The notes: generated from the sequence alone by a model not told the origin. DNA of 36,849 nt from Nitrospirota bacterium (GCA_029261165.1 JAJDBV010000083.1:1-36849), one strand, 5' to 3'. Positions 1 to 9,880 are shown, numbered from the stretch's first letter. Numbers and translations are program-made.

Positions 1-509
1 CCGATGAAACCGACGCCCGCCCGTTCTGCAAAGGCCCGCTCAAGAAGCGGACCATGATCGACATACCCTTTCCAGCACCGTCCTCCCAGCGTTTCAATTT
101 TTGTGATCAGCTTTTCCAATTTACTCTCAATGATCGTGTGGTAATCCTCTCCCCATGCATATCGGGCGACCTTTCCTTCCCCGTCCGGGGGAGGGGCACT
201 GTGTCCTTCTCCTTTCTTTCCCTGGTCCGTCGGGTAATAGTTCAAGGCGAGGGAGATGATTGATTTTGCCTCTGGAAAACGACGTTTTGGGTCAAATCGA
301 ATCTCGGGGGTTTTTTGAAGGTAGGCCATCTCTCCAGAAAAACCATCGGACAGCCAGTCCATATAATGTTGACCGGCTTCGGACACCGGATCGGCAGACG
401 TAATTCCGACACGGTGAAATCCGAATGTGAGGGCGATCTTCTTAATTTTTGAGGTAAGGTCCTTGTTTATGGGATTGGTTTGTTTTGATTCGACTACAGG
501 GGGCATCAT
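1..509 (-). CDS. queG: Epoxyqueuosine reductase QueG, N-terminal part (runs off left edge)
   Basis: This is the first ~169 codons of an open frame on the minus strand that continues past base 1. The protein carries out the last step of queuosine synthesis in tRNA, reducing epoxyqueuosine with cobalamin and Fe-S clusters; that function is family knowledge, since the ferredoxin-like part lies outside the window. What is visible is a typical QueG N-terminus: a GFHRVGITSADP segment near residue 30, a long spacer with an ARYAWGEDYH motif, and the diagnostic block GYVDHGPLLERAFAERAG followed by VGFIG. Two tandem ATG codons (507-509 and 504-506) are possible starts. Neither has a clear ribosome binding site, so the exact start is uncertain. 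It is transcribed away from the secreted-protein gene at 639. Confidence 0.88.
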   Translation of the reverse strand, partial: MMPPVVESKQTNPINKDLTSKIKKIALTFGFHRVGITSADPVSEAGQHYMDWLSDGFSGEMAYLQKTPEIRFDPKRRFPEAKSIISLALNYYPTDQGKKGEGHSAPPPDGEGKVARYAWGEDYHTIIESKLEKLITKIETLGGRCWKGYVDHGPLLERAFAERAGVGFI

Positions 510-549
510 ATGACTCTTGGAGTTTAGATATTTTTGAGACTGTAAGCCC

Positions 550-579
550 TTGACTTACTTAAGTAGTTTATACTATAAG
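550..579 (+). promoter_or_regulatory. Putative sigma-70 promoter for the gene at 639
   Basis: TTGACT at 550-555 and TATAAG at 574-579 are separated by 18 bp in the gap between queG and the small secreted-protein gene. The start of transcription would fall near 586, leaving a leader of about 50 nt. Both hexamers are recognised by eye only. Confidence 0.4.
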
Positions 580-638
580 CCGAAGATCTTCCAGGATCAA
601 CCCGCATTCCGCACATTATCTTTTTGTGAAGAGATCAG

Positions 639-1133
639 ATGATACGATTTGTTATAGGCTGCTTTTTTATTTTTTTTGCGTTACTTTATCCGATGCCTTC
701 AGGGTCTACAGAGATTCAGAAGGCATCCCGGTCAACCGCAGAGCTTTGCCCTGATCTCAGGGAAATACTGCTTAGTGCCTGGAAGAAGTTCATCCCGATC
801 CGGGGGAAGGTAGACTTGGTCAGTGAAGAATATTTCGGCACACTGATCCCTCCGGGACAGGAAATCTGTTACGCCTGGTTGAATGGTTCTACCTACCATT
901 GTCGGAGCCCGGAGGGCTTGAGTTTGGCCGAGGTCGGGAATCTTTATGAAGTCACAAACCGGTCCATCCGGAAATGTCTTTCTGATGATTGGACTGAAAG
1001 TGAGATTACGGTCGATCGGGTGAATGCCAGACGATCAAGCACCTATAAATCCGATTTACATCGCGTTGAAATTCAAGTGGCTGAGCGGAACAGGCGGACG
1101 GGCTGGCAGCTTGTATTGTATTTCAGGCGCTGA
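639..1133 (+). CDS. Small secreted protein of unknown function
   Basis: A 164-residue protein I do not recognise. It starts with a clear export signal (MIRF, a hydrophobic stretch from about residue 4 to 18, and an S-G-S-T cleavage region near residue 22). The mature part has three cysteines (about residues 37, 77 and 88) plus one at 113, which could form two disulfides after export. The C-terminal part (VEIQVAERNRRTGWQLVLYF) looks like a beta-strand pair ending the fold. The ATG is preceded by GAAGAGAT. It lies 25 bp upstream of the restriction-subunit remnant, on the same strand, but nothing connects them functionally. It is a hypothetical protein with no catalytic motif visible. Confidence 0.6.
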   Translation: MIRFVIGCFFIFFALLYPMPSGSTEIQKASRSTAELCPDLREILLSAWKKFIPIRGKVDLVSEEYFGTLIPPGQEICYAWLNGSTYHCRSPEGLSLAEVGNLYEVTNRSIRKCLSDDWTESEITVDRVNARRSSTYKSDLHRVEIQVAERNRRTGWQLVLYFRR

Positions 1134-1158
1134 GACTGTACACGAGGTGACGAGTCAT

Positions 1159-2325
1159 ATGTCCAGAACGGAAGATCAGGCACGTGAAAAAATTGATGAG
1201 AGTCTTCGATTGGCCGGATGGGTGATTCAAAACCCGATGGAAGGCGGTTTGAACGCCGCACGCGGTATTGCCATTCGGGCTTTCCCCTTAGACCGGGGCT
1301 ATGGGTTTGCCGATTACCTGCTTTATCTGGATGGAAAGGCGGTCGGTGTCCTTGAGGCCAAGAAGGTCGGCTTCAGGTTAACCGGGGGCGAGGTCCAGTC
1401 CAAAAAATATAGCCGCGGACTCCCCCTAAGCCTTCCATTGTATACCCGGCCCCTTCCTTTTCTGTACCAAAGCACAGGAGAAGAAACCCGTTTTACCAAT
1501 CGCTTCGATCCGGAACCCCGCTCCCGCGCTGTCTTTGCCTTCCACAGGCCGGAAACTTTGTTGGAATGGCTTGAAGAAGGGATGATCGAACCAACGACAC
1601 GAGACATGGTCGCGGAGGCCTCCCAGGAATATGGCGCGCGCGGCCGCACCTTTCATGAGCGGATGCGGATCAACATGCCGCCTTTGGTCCTGGAAGGTCT
1701 CTGGCCTGCCCAGATTCAGGCGATCAAGAACCTGGAGCAATCCCTGCGGGAAGGCCGTCCCCGTGCCCTGATCCAGATGGCGACCGGCTCCGGCATGACC
1801 TTCACCGCTATCAGCTTAATATACCGCTTGATCAAGTTTTCCAGTGCCCGGCGGGTGCTGTTTTTGGTCGATCGCCGCAACCTGGGAGACCAGGCTCTCA
1901 AAGCGTTCCAAGGGTATGTCTCGCCCTATAACACCCTTAAATTCACCGAGGAGTATACCGTTCAGGGCCTCAGTTCCAACGCCCTCGACCCGGCAGCGCG
2001 TGTCTGCATCAGCACCGTCCAGCGGATGGTTGCCATGCTGAAGGGGAAAGGTCTGGCGGAAGAGGATGAATCGAAGTCTATTACGTACAACCGATCTATT
2101 CCCATTGAAACCTTCGATATCATTGTCACCGATGAATGTCATCCTTCCATCTACAAGCGCTGGGGACAGATACTCAGATATTTTGACGCATCACTAATCG
2201 GTTTCACCGCGACGCCTGATAAAGAGGCCATCGATTTCTTTAACCAGAATCTGGTGATGGGCGAAGGACAGGAAAAAGACCTCTCCGGTGGGCTGAATGT
2301 GATTACAGATATAGATAAATTATAA
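1159..2325 (+). pseudogene. Truncated type I restriction subunit (HsdR, EcoEI type) with altered Walker A
   Basis: The first ~365 residues match the N-terminal nuclease and helicase-1 part of a type I restriction subunit. The nuclease motif is present (ADYLLYLDGKAVGVLEAKK, about residues 52-70), then the Q-like motif, the Walker A region, the DECH box (D325-H328) and a GFTATP motif. The frame then passes FFNQNLV and stops at about 388 residues, where intact family members run to 800-1000 with a second RecA domain. The Walker A reads ATGSGMT instead of ATGSGKT, so Met213 replaces the lysine that binds ATP phosphates; DECHP replaces the usual DECHR. No hsdM or hsdS is nearby. The start is the ATG at 1159 with GAGGTG nine bases upstream; an open frame back to 1024 overlaps the preceding gene and looks spurious. 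I read it as a decayed orphan. Confidence 0.78.
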
Positions 2326-2468
2326 CAATTTGTCTTGACCCATTTTTTTTGGGCAATGCTTTATCTAATCGGAAAGTCCCTTTTACTGACTTGGGATCAG
2401 AAGGATCGGAAAGGGGCAATGTATTGTTCGGTTCGATCTTTACCGGAGGACGGCGTATTATCGTTTAA

Positions 2469-3506
2469 TTATCTGTATCCGGCGCGATCCATCAGCTTGA
2501 TGGCCTTTTTCTGTAACTCGCCTGCTTTTGAGACATTGATCTGGTCCGGTTTAAATGGACCCCAGGCCGCGACTTCGGGGGCCGGTTTTGCCGCCGGATT
2601 GACGGGGTATTCGAGATTGCCATCGGCAAAGAGGTTTTGCGCCGAGGTGGATGAGAGCCATTCCAGTAAGCGAATCGCAGACTTCCTGTGTCGGCTGTGG
2701 CGGGTGACGCCCCCTCCTGAAATATTAACATGGACGCCGCGGCCTTTCTGATTTGGCCAGAAGAGCGCGATTGGAAGTGCCGGGTCTTTCCGTTTGAGCC
2801 GCCCGTAGTAGTAGGTGTTGACGATGCCAACATCACACTGTCCCGCAATAATGGCCTCCATCACCTTGGTATCGTTAGAAAAAACATCAGTAGCGAGATT
2901 TCCGACCCAGGTCTTCACAATCTCCTCGGACTTTGTCTCCCCCAGTTCGGAAATCATCATGGCGACAAGGGATTGGTTATAAACCTTCTTCGATGTTCGC
3001 AAGCAGACCCGACCCTTCCACGTCGGTGTTCCCAGGTCTTCATAGGTGGATAGATCGGATGGCTTCACCTTTCGGGTACTGTACACGATTGTTCGTGCAC
3101 GCACAGACAATCCAAACCAGCGTCTCTGTGGGTCGCGCAGATGAGTGGGGATATTGGCCTCCAATCTGTTGGAGGTGACAGGCAACAAGACCCCCTGCTC
3201 TGCGGCCTGCCAAAGGTTTCCTGCATCGACCGTGATAAAGAGGTCGGCCGGCGTATTTTTCCCTTCCGCCTTCAGGCGGACAAGGAGCGGCGCGGCCTTG
3301 TCCGTAATGAGTTTCACCTCGACCCCGGTTTCTTTCGTATAAGCATCAATCACAGGTTTGATCAGGTGTTCTTTCCTTGCGGAATAGACAACGACTTCTT
3401 CATTCCCAAAGACGGTCGCGACAGAGGGAAATCCAAAGACAAACAGGACAAAGGTGTAGACCAGGAAAAAGTCGATACGCCAGGATTGTTGCCTATATGA
3501 TTTCAT
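2469..3506 (-). CDS. Periplasmic ferric-iron ABC transporter substrate-binding protein (FbpA/AfuA/IdiA type)
   Basis: A 345-residue class II periplasmic binding protein that would capture Fe3+ for an ABC importer. An N-terminal signal/anchor segment (about residues 12-34) is followed by [19 protein letters not shown], the typical start of the ferric-binding family. The protein contains the NTYYYGRL segment with the adjacent tyrosines that ligate iron in FbpA, then [14 protein letters not shown] and a C-terminal helical end. The ATG at 3506 is preceded by GGGAGC. A strong Fur box lies about 65 bp upstream, which fits iron-repressed expression. No permease or ATPase gene is adjacent, so its transporter partners must be encoded elsewhere. 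The iron assignment rests on family motifs and the Fur box; a related anion or polyamine ligand is less likely. Confidence 0.85.
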   Translation of the reverse strand: MKSYRQQSWRIDFFLVYTFVLFVFGFPSVATVFGNEEVVVYSARKEHLIKPVIDAYTKETGVEVKLITDKAAPLLVRLKAEGKNTPADLFITVDAGNLWQAAEQGVLLPVTSNRLEANIPTHLRDPQRRWFGLSVRARTIVYSTRKVKPSDLSTYEDLGTPTWKGRVCLRTSKKVYNQSLVAMMISELGETKSEEIVKTWVGNLATDVFSNDTKVMEAIIAGQCDVGIVNTYYYGRLKRKDPALPIALFWPNQKGRGVHVNISGGGVTRHSRHRKSAIRLLEWLSSTSAQNLFADGNLEYPVNPAAKPAPEVAAWGPFKPDQINVSKAGELQKKAIKLMDRAGYR

Positions 3507-3571
3507 TGATAGTTGCTCCCATATAAAATCCGATTGAAGTTGGTGCCGAACTAAAAGATCGCCATTTAAGC

Positions 3572-3590
3572 GATGTTGATAATCATTTTC
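3572..3590 (-). promoter_or_regulatory. Fur box upstream of the ferric-iron binding protein gene
   Basis: GATGTTGATAATCATTTTC matches the 19-bp Fur consensus (GATAATGATAATCATTATC) at 16 of 19 positions. It lies 66-84 bp upstream of the ATG of the iron-binding protein gene. A TTGAAA on the minus strand a little further upstream could be its -35, so a bound repressor would cover the promoter. Confidence 0.8.
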
Positions 3591-3677
3591 ATTGTATTAT
3601 TGCTTTCAATACACGAATTCATCGGCCCCTGTCAAGGGATTCGTTCATCCCAAGGCCCATTGTTGTGTCTAAGGTAA

Positions 3678-3811
3678 ACTGTCAAGTCATCTAAAAAACA
3701 AGGCCAGAGGCCATAAGGACGACCGAAGCGTACTTCCTGTACGGTGAGGAGTCCATTGGCCGATAACACAGTATTTTAGGCGAATCGGTGGTTTGTTCAT
3801 TGCTTGACAGT
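3678..3811. repeat. Nested inverted-repeat element in the gap before glyQ
   Basis: In the 365-bp gap between the iron-binding gene and glyQ there are three nested pairs of arms. The outer pair is ACTGTCAAG (3678-3686) and CTTGACAGT (3803-3811), a perfect inverted match. Inside lie GGCCATAAGGAC (3709-3720) and GTCCATTGGCC (3751-3761), complementary with one bulge. At the centre CGTAC-TTCCT-GTACG (3729-3743) forms a small hairpin. The layout resembles a small non-coding palindromic unit or a miniature mobile element without coding capacity. The right arm also supplies the -35 of the proposed glyQ promoter. Besides this, the Fur box and that promoter, I see nothing in the gap. Confidence 0.5.
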
Positions 3812-3832
3812 CTTCGGCGCGTTTGCTACCTT
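3804..3832 (+). promoter_or_regulatory. Putative glyQ promoter
   Basis: TTGACA at 3804-3809 and TACCTT at 3827-3832 are 17 bp apart. The -35 is perfect and the -10 poor (3 of 6). Transcription would start near 3839, about 33 nt before the glyQ start codon. Confidence 0.45.
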
Positions 3833-3871
3833 GAACACCGCAATTGAGCCCTTAATCATTGGTAAGAACCT

Positions 3872-4792
3872 TTGAGATCCCCATCTTTGTCGATTCCCCG
3901 CAAGGCGCTGACTTTTCAGGAACTTTTTCTATCACTCCATGAATTTTGGGCGGCCCAGGGCTGTCTCATCCTTCAATCCTACGATAACGAAGTTGGCGCG
4001 GGCACATTTCACCCTGCAACCTTCCTCCGCGCGGTAGGTCCTGAGCCCTGGCATGCCGCCTATGTACAGTCTTCCCGTCGACCAACCGACGGGCGATATG
4101 GCGAAAATCCGAACCGACTTCAACATTATTATCAATACCAGGTTATCCTCAAACCGGCTCCTAATAACATTCAAGACCTTTATCTAGAGAGCTTGTCCGC
4201 CTTTGGGATTCATCTGACCGAGCATGATATCCGATTTGTCCAGGACGATTGGGAATCTCCGACGCTTGGTGCCTGGGGGCTGGGCTGGGAGGTTCGGCTC
4301 GATGGCATGGAGGTGACGCAATTTACCTATTTTCAAGAAGTGGGGGGTATGGCCCTCGATCCGATCTCGGTTGAAATCACTTATGGTCTTGAACGGATTG
4401 CCATGTATCTTCAGGAGGTCGATAATGTTTATGACCTGGCCTGGACGGATCAGTTGACCTATGGTGTGGTCCATCATGAATCTGAGGTACAATTCTCGCG
4501 GTATAATTTTGAGGAAGCAGATATTTCAAAATTAAAAGAAGCCTTTGTTCGTTCTGATGAGGAGGCCCAGGCTTTGCTTGATAAGGGACTGGTCCTCCCC
4601 GCTTATGATCATTGTATAAAATGTTCTCATTTTTTTAATCTTCTGGATGCACGCGGCGCGATTTCAGTCACGGAGCGAACCGGCTACATGACCCGTGTTC
4701 GTAAACTGGCACGACACTGTGCGGAAGGCTACTTTCACCAGAGAAAAGAGGCGGGTTTTCCCCTGTTGAAGGCGAAGAAAAATGTCCCCTAG
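3872..4792 (+). CDS. glyQ: Glycyl-tRNA synthetase alpha subunit
   Basis: A 306-residue class II catalytic subunit that charges tRNA-Gly in the (alpha-beta)2 enzyme with GlyS. The family signature is continuous: [57 protein letters not shown]-type motif 2, [17 protein letters not shown] and [13 protein letters not shown]. The length is normal. There is no ATG: a stop at 3863-3865 precedes the frame, and the first possible start is TTG at 3872 with only weak GGTAAG upstream. TTG at 3887 or CTG at 3908 would also keep the whole domain, so translation may be inefficient or the true start a few codons later. It overlaps glyS by 11 bp, implying coupled translation of the two subunits. Confidence 0.96.
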   Translation: MRSPSLSIPRKALTFQELFLSLHEFWAAQGCLILQSYDNEVGAGTFHPATFLRAVGPEPWHAAYVQSSRRPTDGRYGENPNRLQHYYQYQVILKPAPNNIQDLYLESLSAFGIHLTEHDIRFVQDDWESPTLGAWGLGWEVRLDGMEVTQFTYFQEVGGMALDPISVEITYGLERIAMYLQEVDNVYDLAWTDQLTYGVVHHESEVQFSRYNFEEADISKLKEAFVRSDEEAQALLDKGLVLPAYDHCIKCSHFFNLLDARGAISVTERTGYMTRVRKLARHCAEGYFHQRKEAGFPLLKAKKNVP

Positions 4793-6968
4793 AGCGAAGG
4801 AAGGGAGCAAGGCGTCTCGACAAGAGCTTATTCTTGAAGTAGGTGTGGAGGAAATACCCTCTAACGTCATGGTTCCGACACTGCAAAGATTGTCTGAGCT
4901 GGCCGTCGAGTGCCTGGGCACTTGCGCGATCCAGTTTGATCCTGACAGCGTCCGTGTCTATGGGACGCCCCGGCGTCTGATCCTGACCTTCCCCCATCTA
5001 TCCAACCATCAGGAAAACAAAACAGAGATGATCCTTGGCCCGCCGAAGCAGGCGGCATTTGATTCTGAAGGAAAACCGACTGCTGCCGCCATCGGCTTTT
5101 CAAGATCACAGGGGGTGGCACTTTCCGACCTTTCGGTGAGGCATACCGATACCCTCGGGTCCCTTGCGGGAAATAGAAAGGGGGAATATGTCGTCATTGA
5201 GAAGATGGTTGAGGGGAAAGCGACGGAACAGATATTACGAACGATCATCCCAGAGGTCATTGCAGGCCTAAGCTTTCCAAGATCGATGCGTTGGAATAAT
5301 GAAGCGATTGCCTTTATCAGGCCGATCCGCTGGATCGTCGCCGTGTATGAACAAAAAGTCATCCCGTTTTCCTATGCGGGCATACAGTCAGGGGATATTT
5401 CCTACGGCCATCACATGATGGCGCCCGCCTCTTTTCATGTGAAGGACTTTGAATCATATGAGAAAGACATGCGATATCGGTATGTCCTGATCGACCCGGA
5501 CGCGCGTTATCGGGTTATCGAATCAGAGATGCGGGACCTCGCGAAGGAAAAGGGCGGATCGATTGAGAGAAAAGATCGATTGGGGACGGGCAACGAAGCG
5601 CTTATTTTAGAGGCGGTCCATACGGTTGAATATCCGAAGGCCATTTGTGGAGATTTTGACCGCGATTTCCTGGAGATTCCCCAGGAAATCATTATCACAG
5701 CAATGAAAGAACATCAGGGATACTTCCCGGTTTTCTCTGAAGCGGGGAAGCTTCTTCCCAACTTCATCACCATCGCGAATATTGAAGCAAAGACGATGGA
5801 TAAAATCCGTAAGGGGAATGAACGTGTCCTCCATGCGCGTCTGCTGGACGCAAAATTTTATTTTGATCAGGACCGAAAGATCAAGCTGTCCGATCGCGTC
5901 ACGGCCCTGAAAGAGGTGACTTTTCAGGAGAAGTTGGGAACCCTTCATGAAAAGGTGGAGCGCCTCGTCACACTCTCAAAATCGCTCGCCGAGATGCTTC
6001 CCGGATTAAAATCCTCGCTTGCTGCGGTGGAACGTGCCGCCCGGCTTTCCAAGAGCGATCTCTTGTCCGGGGTTGTCCGGGAGTTTCCTTCTCTTCAAGG
6101 CGTGATGGGGCGTATTTATGCGGAGCGGGACGGTAAAGACCCTGACGCGGCCAAAGCGATTGAAGAACATTACATGCCAAAATTCTCAGGCGCACCTCTT
6201 CCGGAAAGTCCCGCAGGGAAAATCTTGGCGATCGCCGACAAGCTCGATACCATTGTCGGATGTTTCGGCATTGGTCTGATTCCGAGCGGTTCTCAGGATC
6301 AATATGCCCTGCGCCGGCAGGGATTGGGAATCATTCAAATCATCGTCACCGAAGCGAACTTCCGACTGTTCTCCCTGCGCGACGCAATCTCCAACGCGAT
6401 TCATCAGTATGAAAAGCAGGGAAAATTCTCAGTTCCCGATCTTGATCGGAAGGTCTTTTCTTTTTTTCAACGCCGTCTTGATTCTTATCTACAGTCTAAA
6501 GGGGTCCGTTATGACCTCCGGGAAGCCGTGTTGTTGAGAGAGATGAACCGTCCCTGGGAGAGTGTTCTAAAGGCTGACGCCCTGGTCGCCTTCTCAAAAC
6601 ATCCCCATTTTGGATCACTGATTACGGTCTTCAAACGGGCAAAGAGAATCCTGCCGGAAGGATTTGAAGGGAAGATCAACGAAGCCGGTTTGAGCGATCC
6701 CGCTGAAGAGAAATTATACGAGGTCATTTGTGATGTCTCTGAAAAGCTTGGGCACCATTGGACCACACGAGATTACGATAAAGTATTGAATGAACTGGTG
6801 ACACTGTACGAACCCTTAAATCGGTTTTTTGAAGATGTCCTGGTCATGGATAAAGACGAGAGCGTACGCCAGAATCGTTTGAGTCTCTTATTTTCTGTCA
6901 GCAGGCTCTTTGAAGAATTTGGAGATTTTTCGAAAATTGTCGAAGGGGAGTCTGTTTCAAAGACCTAA
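4782..6968 (+). CDS. glyS: Glycyl-tRNA synthetase beta subunit
   Basis: A 728-residue partner of GlyQ, a little longer than the usual ~690. It starts with the typical [15 protein letters not shown] and has the [13 protein letters not shown] and GFSRSQG blocks, the [21 protein letters not shown] segment, the HD-like central domain (around [30 protein letters not shown]) and a C-terminal anticodon-binding-like helical domain ([21 protein letters not shown]). The beta subunit recognises and positions tRNA-Gly. It starts at an ATG inside the end of glyQ. The only gap to ppdK is 46 bp with no terminator, so the three genes probably form one transcript. Confidence 0.96.
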   Translation: MSPRAKEGSKASRQELILEVGVEEIPSNVMVPTLQRLSELAVECLGTCAIQFDPDSVRVYGTPRRLILTFPHLSNHQENKTEMILGPPKQAAFDSEGKPTAAAIGFSRSQGVALSDLSVRHTDTLGSLAGNRKGEYVVIEKMVEGKATEQILRTIIPEVIAGLSFPRSMRWNNEAIAFIRPIRWIVAVYEQKVIPFSYAGIQSGDISYGHHMMAPASFHVKDFESYEKDMRYRYVLIDPDARYRVIESEMRDLAKEKGGSIERKDRLGTGNEALILEAVHTVEYPKAICGDFDRDFLEIPQEIIITAMKEHQGYFPVFSEAGKLLPNFITIANIEAKTMDKIRKGNERVLHARLLDAKFYFDQDRKIKLSDRVTALKEVTFQEKLGTLHEKVERLVTLSKSLAEMLPGLKSSLAAVERAARLSKSDLLSGVVREFPSLQGVMGRIYAERDGKDPDAAKAIEEHYMPKFSGAPLPESPAGKILAIADKLDTIVGCFGIGLIPSGSQDQYALRRQGLGIIQIIVTEANFRLFSLRDAISNAIHQYEKQGKFSVPDLDRKVFSFFQRRLDSYLQSKGVRYDLREAVLLREMNRPWESVLKADALVAFSKHPHFGSLITVFKRAKRILPEGFEGKINEAGLSDPAEEKLYEVICDVSEKLGHHWTTRDYDKVLNELVTLYEPLNRFFEDVLVMDKDESVRQNRLSLLFSVSRLFEEFGDFSKIVEGESVSKT

Positions 6969-7014
6969 TATATAACGATAGATTAAGCACAAACAGTTGT
7001 TCAGGAGGAGAAGG

Positions 7015-9681
7015 GTGAAAGCAAAAAAGAAATACGTTTACTATTTTAGCGATGGCCGGACAGATGGACGGGGAGATATGAAGGACCTCCTGGGGGGAAA
7101 GGGAGCGGGTTTGGCGGAGATGACCCGCCTTGGGATTCCCGTCCCTCCCGGTTTTACAATCACGACAGAGGCCTGTATTGAATTTTTCAACAAGAAAAAA
7201 CACTATCCAAAAGGATTGTGGGAAGATGCGCTTACTGCCTTAAAACGAGTTGAGCGCGCGATGAAGCTGAAGTTTGGAGACCCGAAAAACCCGCTTCTTG
7301 TTTCGGTCCGGTCCGGGGCAAAGGCCTCTATGCCGGGGATGATGGACACTGTCTTGAACCTGGGTTTGAATGATGAGACGGTTCTCGGTCTGATCAAAAA
7401 ATCCGGAAATGAACGTTTCAGTTACGATGCCTACCGACGCTTTGTCTCGATGTTTGGGAGCGTCGTCATGGGCGTTGACCGTCTCAAGTTTGATCGGGCT
7501 TTTGAAGAAAAAAAAGTTGCCCTCGGCATTCATTCCGATACTGATCTGTCTGGAGAAGTTCTCAGAGACCTTGTTAGCATCTTCAAAAAAATCATCCTGA
7601 ACGAGACCGGAGAGGTCTTTCCGGAAGACCCATTTGATCAACTTCGGCTCGGTATAGATGCTGTTTTCGACTCCTGGTTCGGGAAGCGGGCGATTACCTA
7701 TCGCAAGCTGAATAATATCCCGGAGACCTGGGGAACGGCGGTGAATATCGTGGCGATGGTCTACGGAAATCTGGGAGAAGATTCCGGAACCGGCGTTGCC
7801 TTTACACGAGATCCCAGTACCGGGAAGAAACGCTTCTTCGGGGAATTTCTCTTCAACGCCCAGGGAGAAGACGTTGTGGCCGGGATTCGAACGCCCCTTC
7901 GGATTGAAGCGCTTCGAAAGCGGCTTCCTTCCGCCTACAAGGATTTGTTAGCGGTCTATAAAAAGCTTGAGCGGCATTACAAGGACATGCTCGATATTGA
8001 GTTCACGATACAGGAGGGGACGCTCTATATGCTTCAGACCCGCGTCGGCAAGCGGACGGCGGCGGCGGCCATCCGCATCGCGGTGGACCTCGTGAATGAG
8101 CGGATCATCAACAGGCAAACAGCCCTGCTTCGGATTGATCCGCAGCAACTGGATCAACTTCTTCACCCGATGATCGATCCCAATGCGACCTTCAATGTAA
8201 TTGCCACCGGCTTACCGGCTTCACCCGGTGCGGCAATCGGAAAGGTGGTCTTTACTGCGGAAGAAGCGGAGCAGATGGCTGAACGTCACGAGAAGGTCAT
8301 CCTGGTTCGCGCGGAGACCTCTCCTGAAGATATTGGAGGGATGGATGCTGCCCAGGGGATTGTCACCGCGCGCGGGGGAATGACGTCTCATGCCGCTGTT
8401 GTGGCCCGGGGCATGGGGAAATGCTGTGTCGCCGGATGCGGTGCGATCTCAATCGATGAAGACGCCAGGCTCTTTCGCGTGGGTGATCTGACGGTCAAGG
8501 CCGGAGAAGAGATCAGCCTCAACGGCTCTACGGGTGAAGTCATCCTCGGGCGGGTTGACCTGGTCCAGCCGGAGATGAGTGCCTCATTCAAGAAGCTGAT
8601 GGGATGGGCGGATCAGAGTCGAAAATTAAAGGTCAGGACCAACGCCGATACCCCCCGTGACGCCAGGGTGGCCCGCGGTTTCGGGGCAGAAGGAATCGGG
8701 CTTTGCCGGACCGAGCATATGTTTTTTGAAGCGGACCGGATCAAGGCAGTTCGGGAGATGATTCTGGCAGATACGGAAGCTGAGAGAAGAAAGGCGCTCT
8801 TAAAAATCCTTCCGATGCAGAAAGAAGATTTTATCGGCATCTTTGGGGAGATGAAGGCCTTCCCGGTGACCATCCGACTTCTTGATCCGCCGCTTCATGA
8901 ATTCCTTCCGCAAACGGATGGAGAACTGGCCGACCTTTCTGGTTCGATGGGTGTTTCAGTAGAGGTTCTCAGAGAGAAAAACAAGAGTCTTCATGAGTTT
9001 AACCCCATGCTGGGACACCGTGGATGTCGCTTGGGTATTACCTATCCTGAAATTTATGAGATGCAGGTTCAGGCCATCTTTGAAGCTGTTTGTGAACTCA
9101 GCAAAAAAGGGAAAAAGGTTGTTCCGGAAGTCATGATCCCTCTCGTGGGCCATGTGAATGAGTTGTCCCGGATCAAGGCACTTTGCGTTCAGACGGCGAA
9201 GGCAGTGATGGTGCGTTATAAGAAAAAAGTTTCCTATACCATCGGGACCATGATTGAACTTCCACGGGCCGCCCTCGTGGCCGACCAGATTGCCGAAGAG
9301 GCTGAATTTTTCTCGTTCGGGACCAATGACCTGACCCAGACGGCCTTCGGCCTGTCGCGCGATGATGCGGGGCGCTTCCTCCCAGACTATGTCGACAAGG
9401 GTGTCCTGCCTCAGGACCCCTTTGTCGCGATTGACCAGGAGGGGGTTGGTCTTTTGATGCAGATCGGTGTGGAGAAGGGCCGATCCACCCGACCCCGCTT
9501 GAAGATCGGCATCTGCGGTGAGCATGGCGGCGAACCCAGTTCCGTCGAATTCTGCCATCGGATCGGCCTGAACTATGTCAGTTGCTCCCCCTACCGGGTC
9601 CCGATTGCCCGGCTGGCGGCGGCTCAGGCGGCTGTGAGGGAGAAGATCGAAAAGAGAGAAAAGAAGAAAAAAGGGCATTAA
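7015..9681 (+). CDS. ppdK: Pyruvate, phosphate dikinase
   Basis: An 888-residue enzyme that interconverts pyruvate, ATP and phosphate with phosphoenolpyruvate, AMP and pyrophosphate, linking glycolysis and gluconeogenesis. Domains in order: an N-terminal ATP-grasp region with the LLGGKGAGLAEM and SVRSGAKASMPGMMDTVLNLG motifs; the swivelling phospho-histidine domain with GGMTSHAAVVARGMG, catalytic His about 459; and the C-terminal PEP/pyruvate barrel with GLCRTEHMFF and GICGEHGG, catalytic Cys about 834. Length matches the family (~880). The start is the GTG at 7015, with AGGAGGAG at 7003-7010 placed correctly upstream; a TTG at 6997 in the same frame has no such site. It follows glyS by 46 bp. 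Confidence 0.97.
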   Translation: MKAKKKYVYYFSDGRTDGRGDMKDLLGGKGAGLAEMTRLGIPVPPGFTITTEACIEFFNKKKHYPKGLWEDALTALKRVERAMKLKFGDPKNPLLVSVRSGAKASMPGMMDTVLNLGLNDETVLGLIKKSGNERFSYDAYRRFVSMFGSVVMGVDRLKFDRAFEEKKVALGIHSDTDLSGEVLRDLVSIFKKIILNETGEVFPEDPFDQLRLGIDAVFDSWFGKRAITYRKLNNIPETWGTAVNIVAMVYGNLGEDSGTGVAFTRDPSTGKKRFFGEFLFNAQGEDVVAGIRTPLRIEALRKRLPSAYKDLLAVYKKLERHYKDMLDIEFTIQEGTLYMLQTRVGKRTAAAAIRIAVDLVNERIINRQTALLRIDPQQLDQLLHPMIDPNATFNVIATGLPASPGAAIGKVVFTAEEAEQMAERHEKVILVRAETSPEDIGGMDAAQGIVTARGGMTSHAAVVARGMGKCCVAGCGAISIDEDARLFRVGDLTVKAGEEISLNGSTGEVILGRVDLVQPEMSASFKKLMGWADQSRKLKVRTNADTPRDARVARGFGAEGIGLCRTEHMFFEADRIKAVREMILADTEAERRKALLKILPMQKEDFIGIFGEMKAFPVTIRLLDPPLHEFLPQTDGELADLSGSMGVSVEVLREKNKSLHEFNPMLGHRGCRLGITYPEIYEMQVQAIFEAVCELSKKGKKVVPEVMIPLVGHVNELSRIKALCVQTAKAVMVRYKKKVSYTIGTMIELPRAALVADQIAEEAEFFSFGTNDLTQTAFGLSRDDAGRFLPDYVDKGVLPQDPFVAIDQEGVGLLMQIGVEKGRSTRPRLKIGICGEHGGEPSSVEFCHRIGLNYVSCSPYRVPIARLAAAQAAVREKIEKREKKKKGH

Positions 9682-9715
9682 CCGCCGATTTTCCTAAAAT
9701 ACGGGGTGATAACCT

Positions 9716-9790
9716 ATGAGACTCCTTAACGTACAGACCTACGCCTCGGTCGCCTTATGGGTTCTGGCCTTGTCTTTCAAGACGACTTAA
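9716..9790 (+). CDS. Possible 24-codon leader peptide ahead of uup
   Basis: A short frame starts at the ATG at 9716 with GGGGTGAT seven bases upstream and encodes MRLLNVQTYASVALWVLALS plus four more residues. It lies in the 219-bp gap between ppdK and the ABC-F gene, upstream of a perfect hairpin. Leader peptides of this kind control some ribosome-acting ABC-F genes by attenuation. The frame is short enough to be chance, and no composition bias supports it, so I list it as a candidate only. Confidence 0.2.
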   Translation: MRLLNVQTYASVALWVLALSFKTT

Positions 9791-9850
9791 CGGTTAATCA
9801 AGAAAGACCCTTTGCTCTTGGGAAAGCCTCATGTTAATCGAATCATTTTT

Positions 9851-9880
9851 TGAAAGGACACAGAATGCTGTGTCCTTTCA
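9851..9880 (+). other. Perfect 13-bp hairpin in the uup leader
   Basis: TGAAAGGACACAG (9851-9863) and CTGTGTCCTTTCA (9868-9880) are exactly complementary around an AATG loop. The stem ends 20 bp before the uup ATG. No T tract follows on the plus strand, so it is not a standard terminator for ppdK. It could protect the mRNA, act as an attenuator arm or bind a protein as DNA. Confidence 0.6.

Noticed and set aside
1024-1158. N-terminal extension of the HsdR remnant back to ATG 1024
   Set aside because: It overlaps the end of the secreted-protein gene, lacks a ribosome binding site and has no family similarity; ATG 1159 has GAGGTG and begins the family match.
8956-9678. 240-codon open frame on the minus strand inside ppdK
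   Set aside because: It lies entirely opposite a highly conserved gene, has no ribosome binding site and no recognisable domain.
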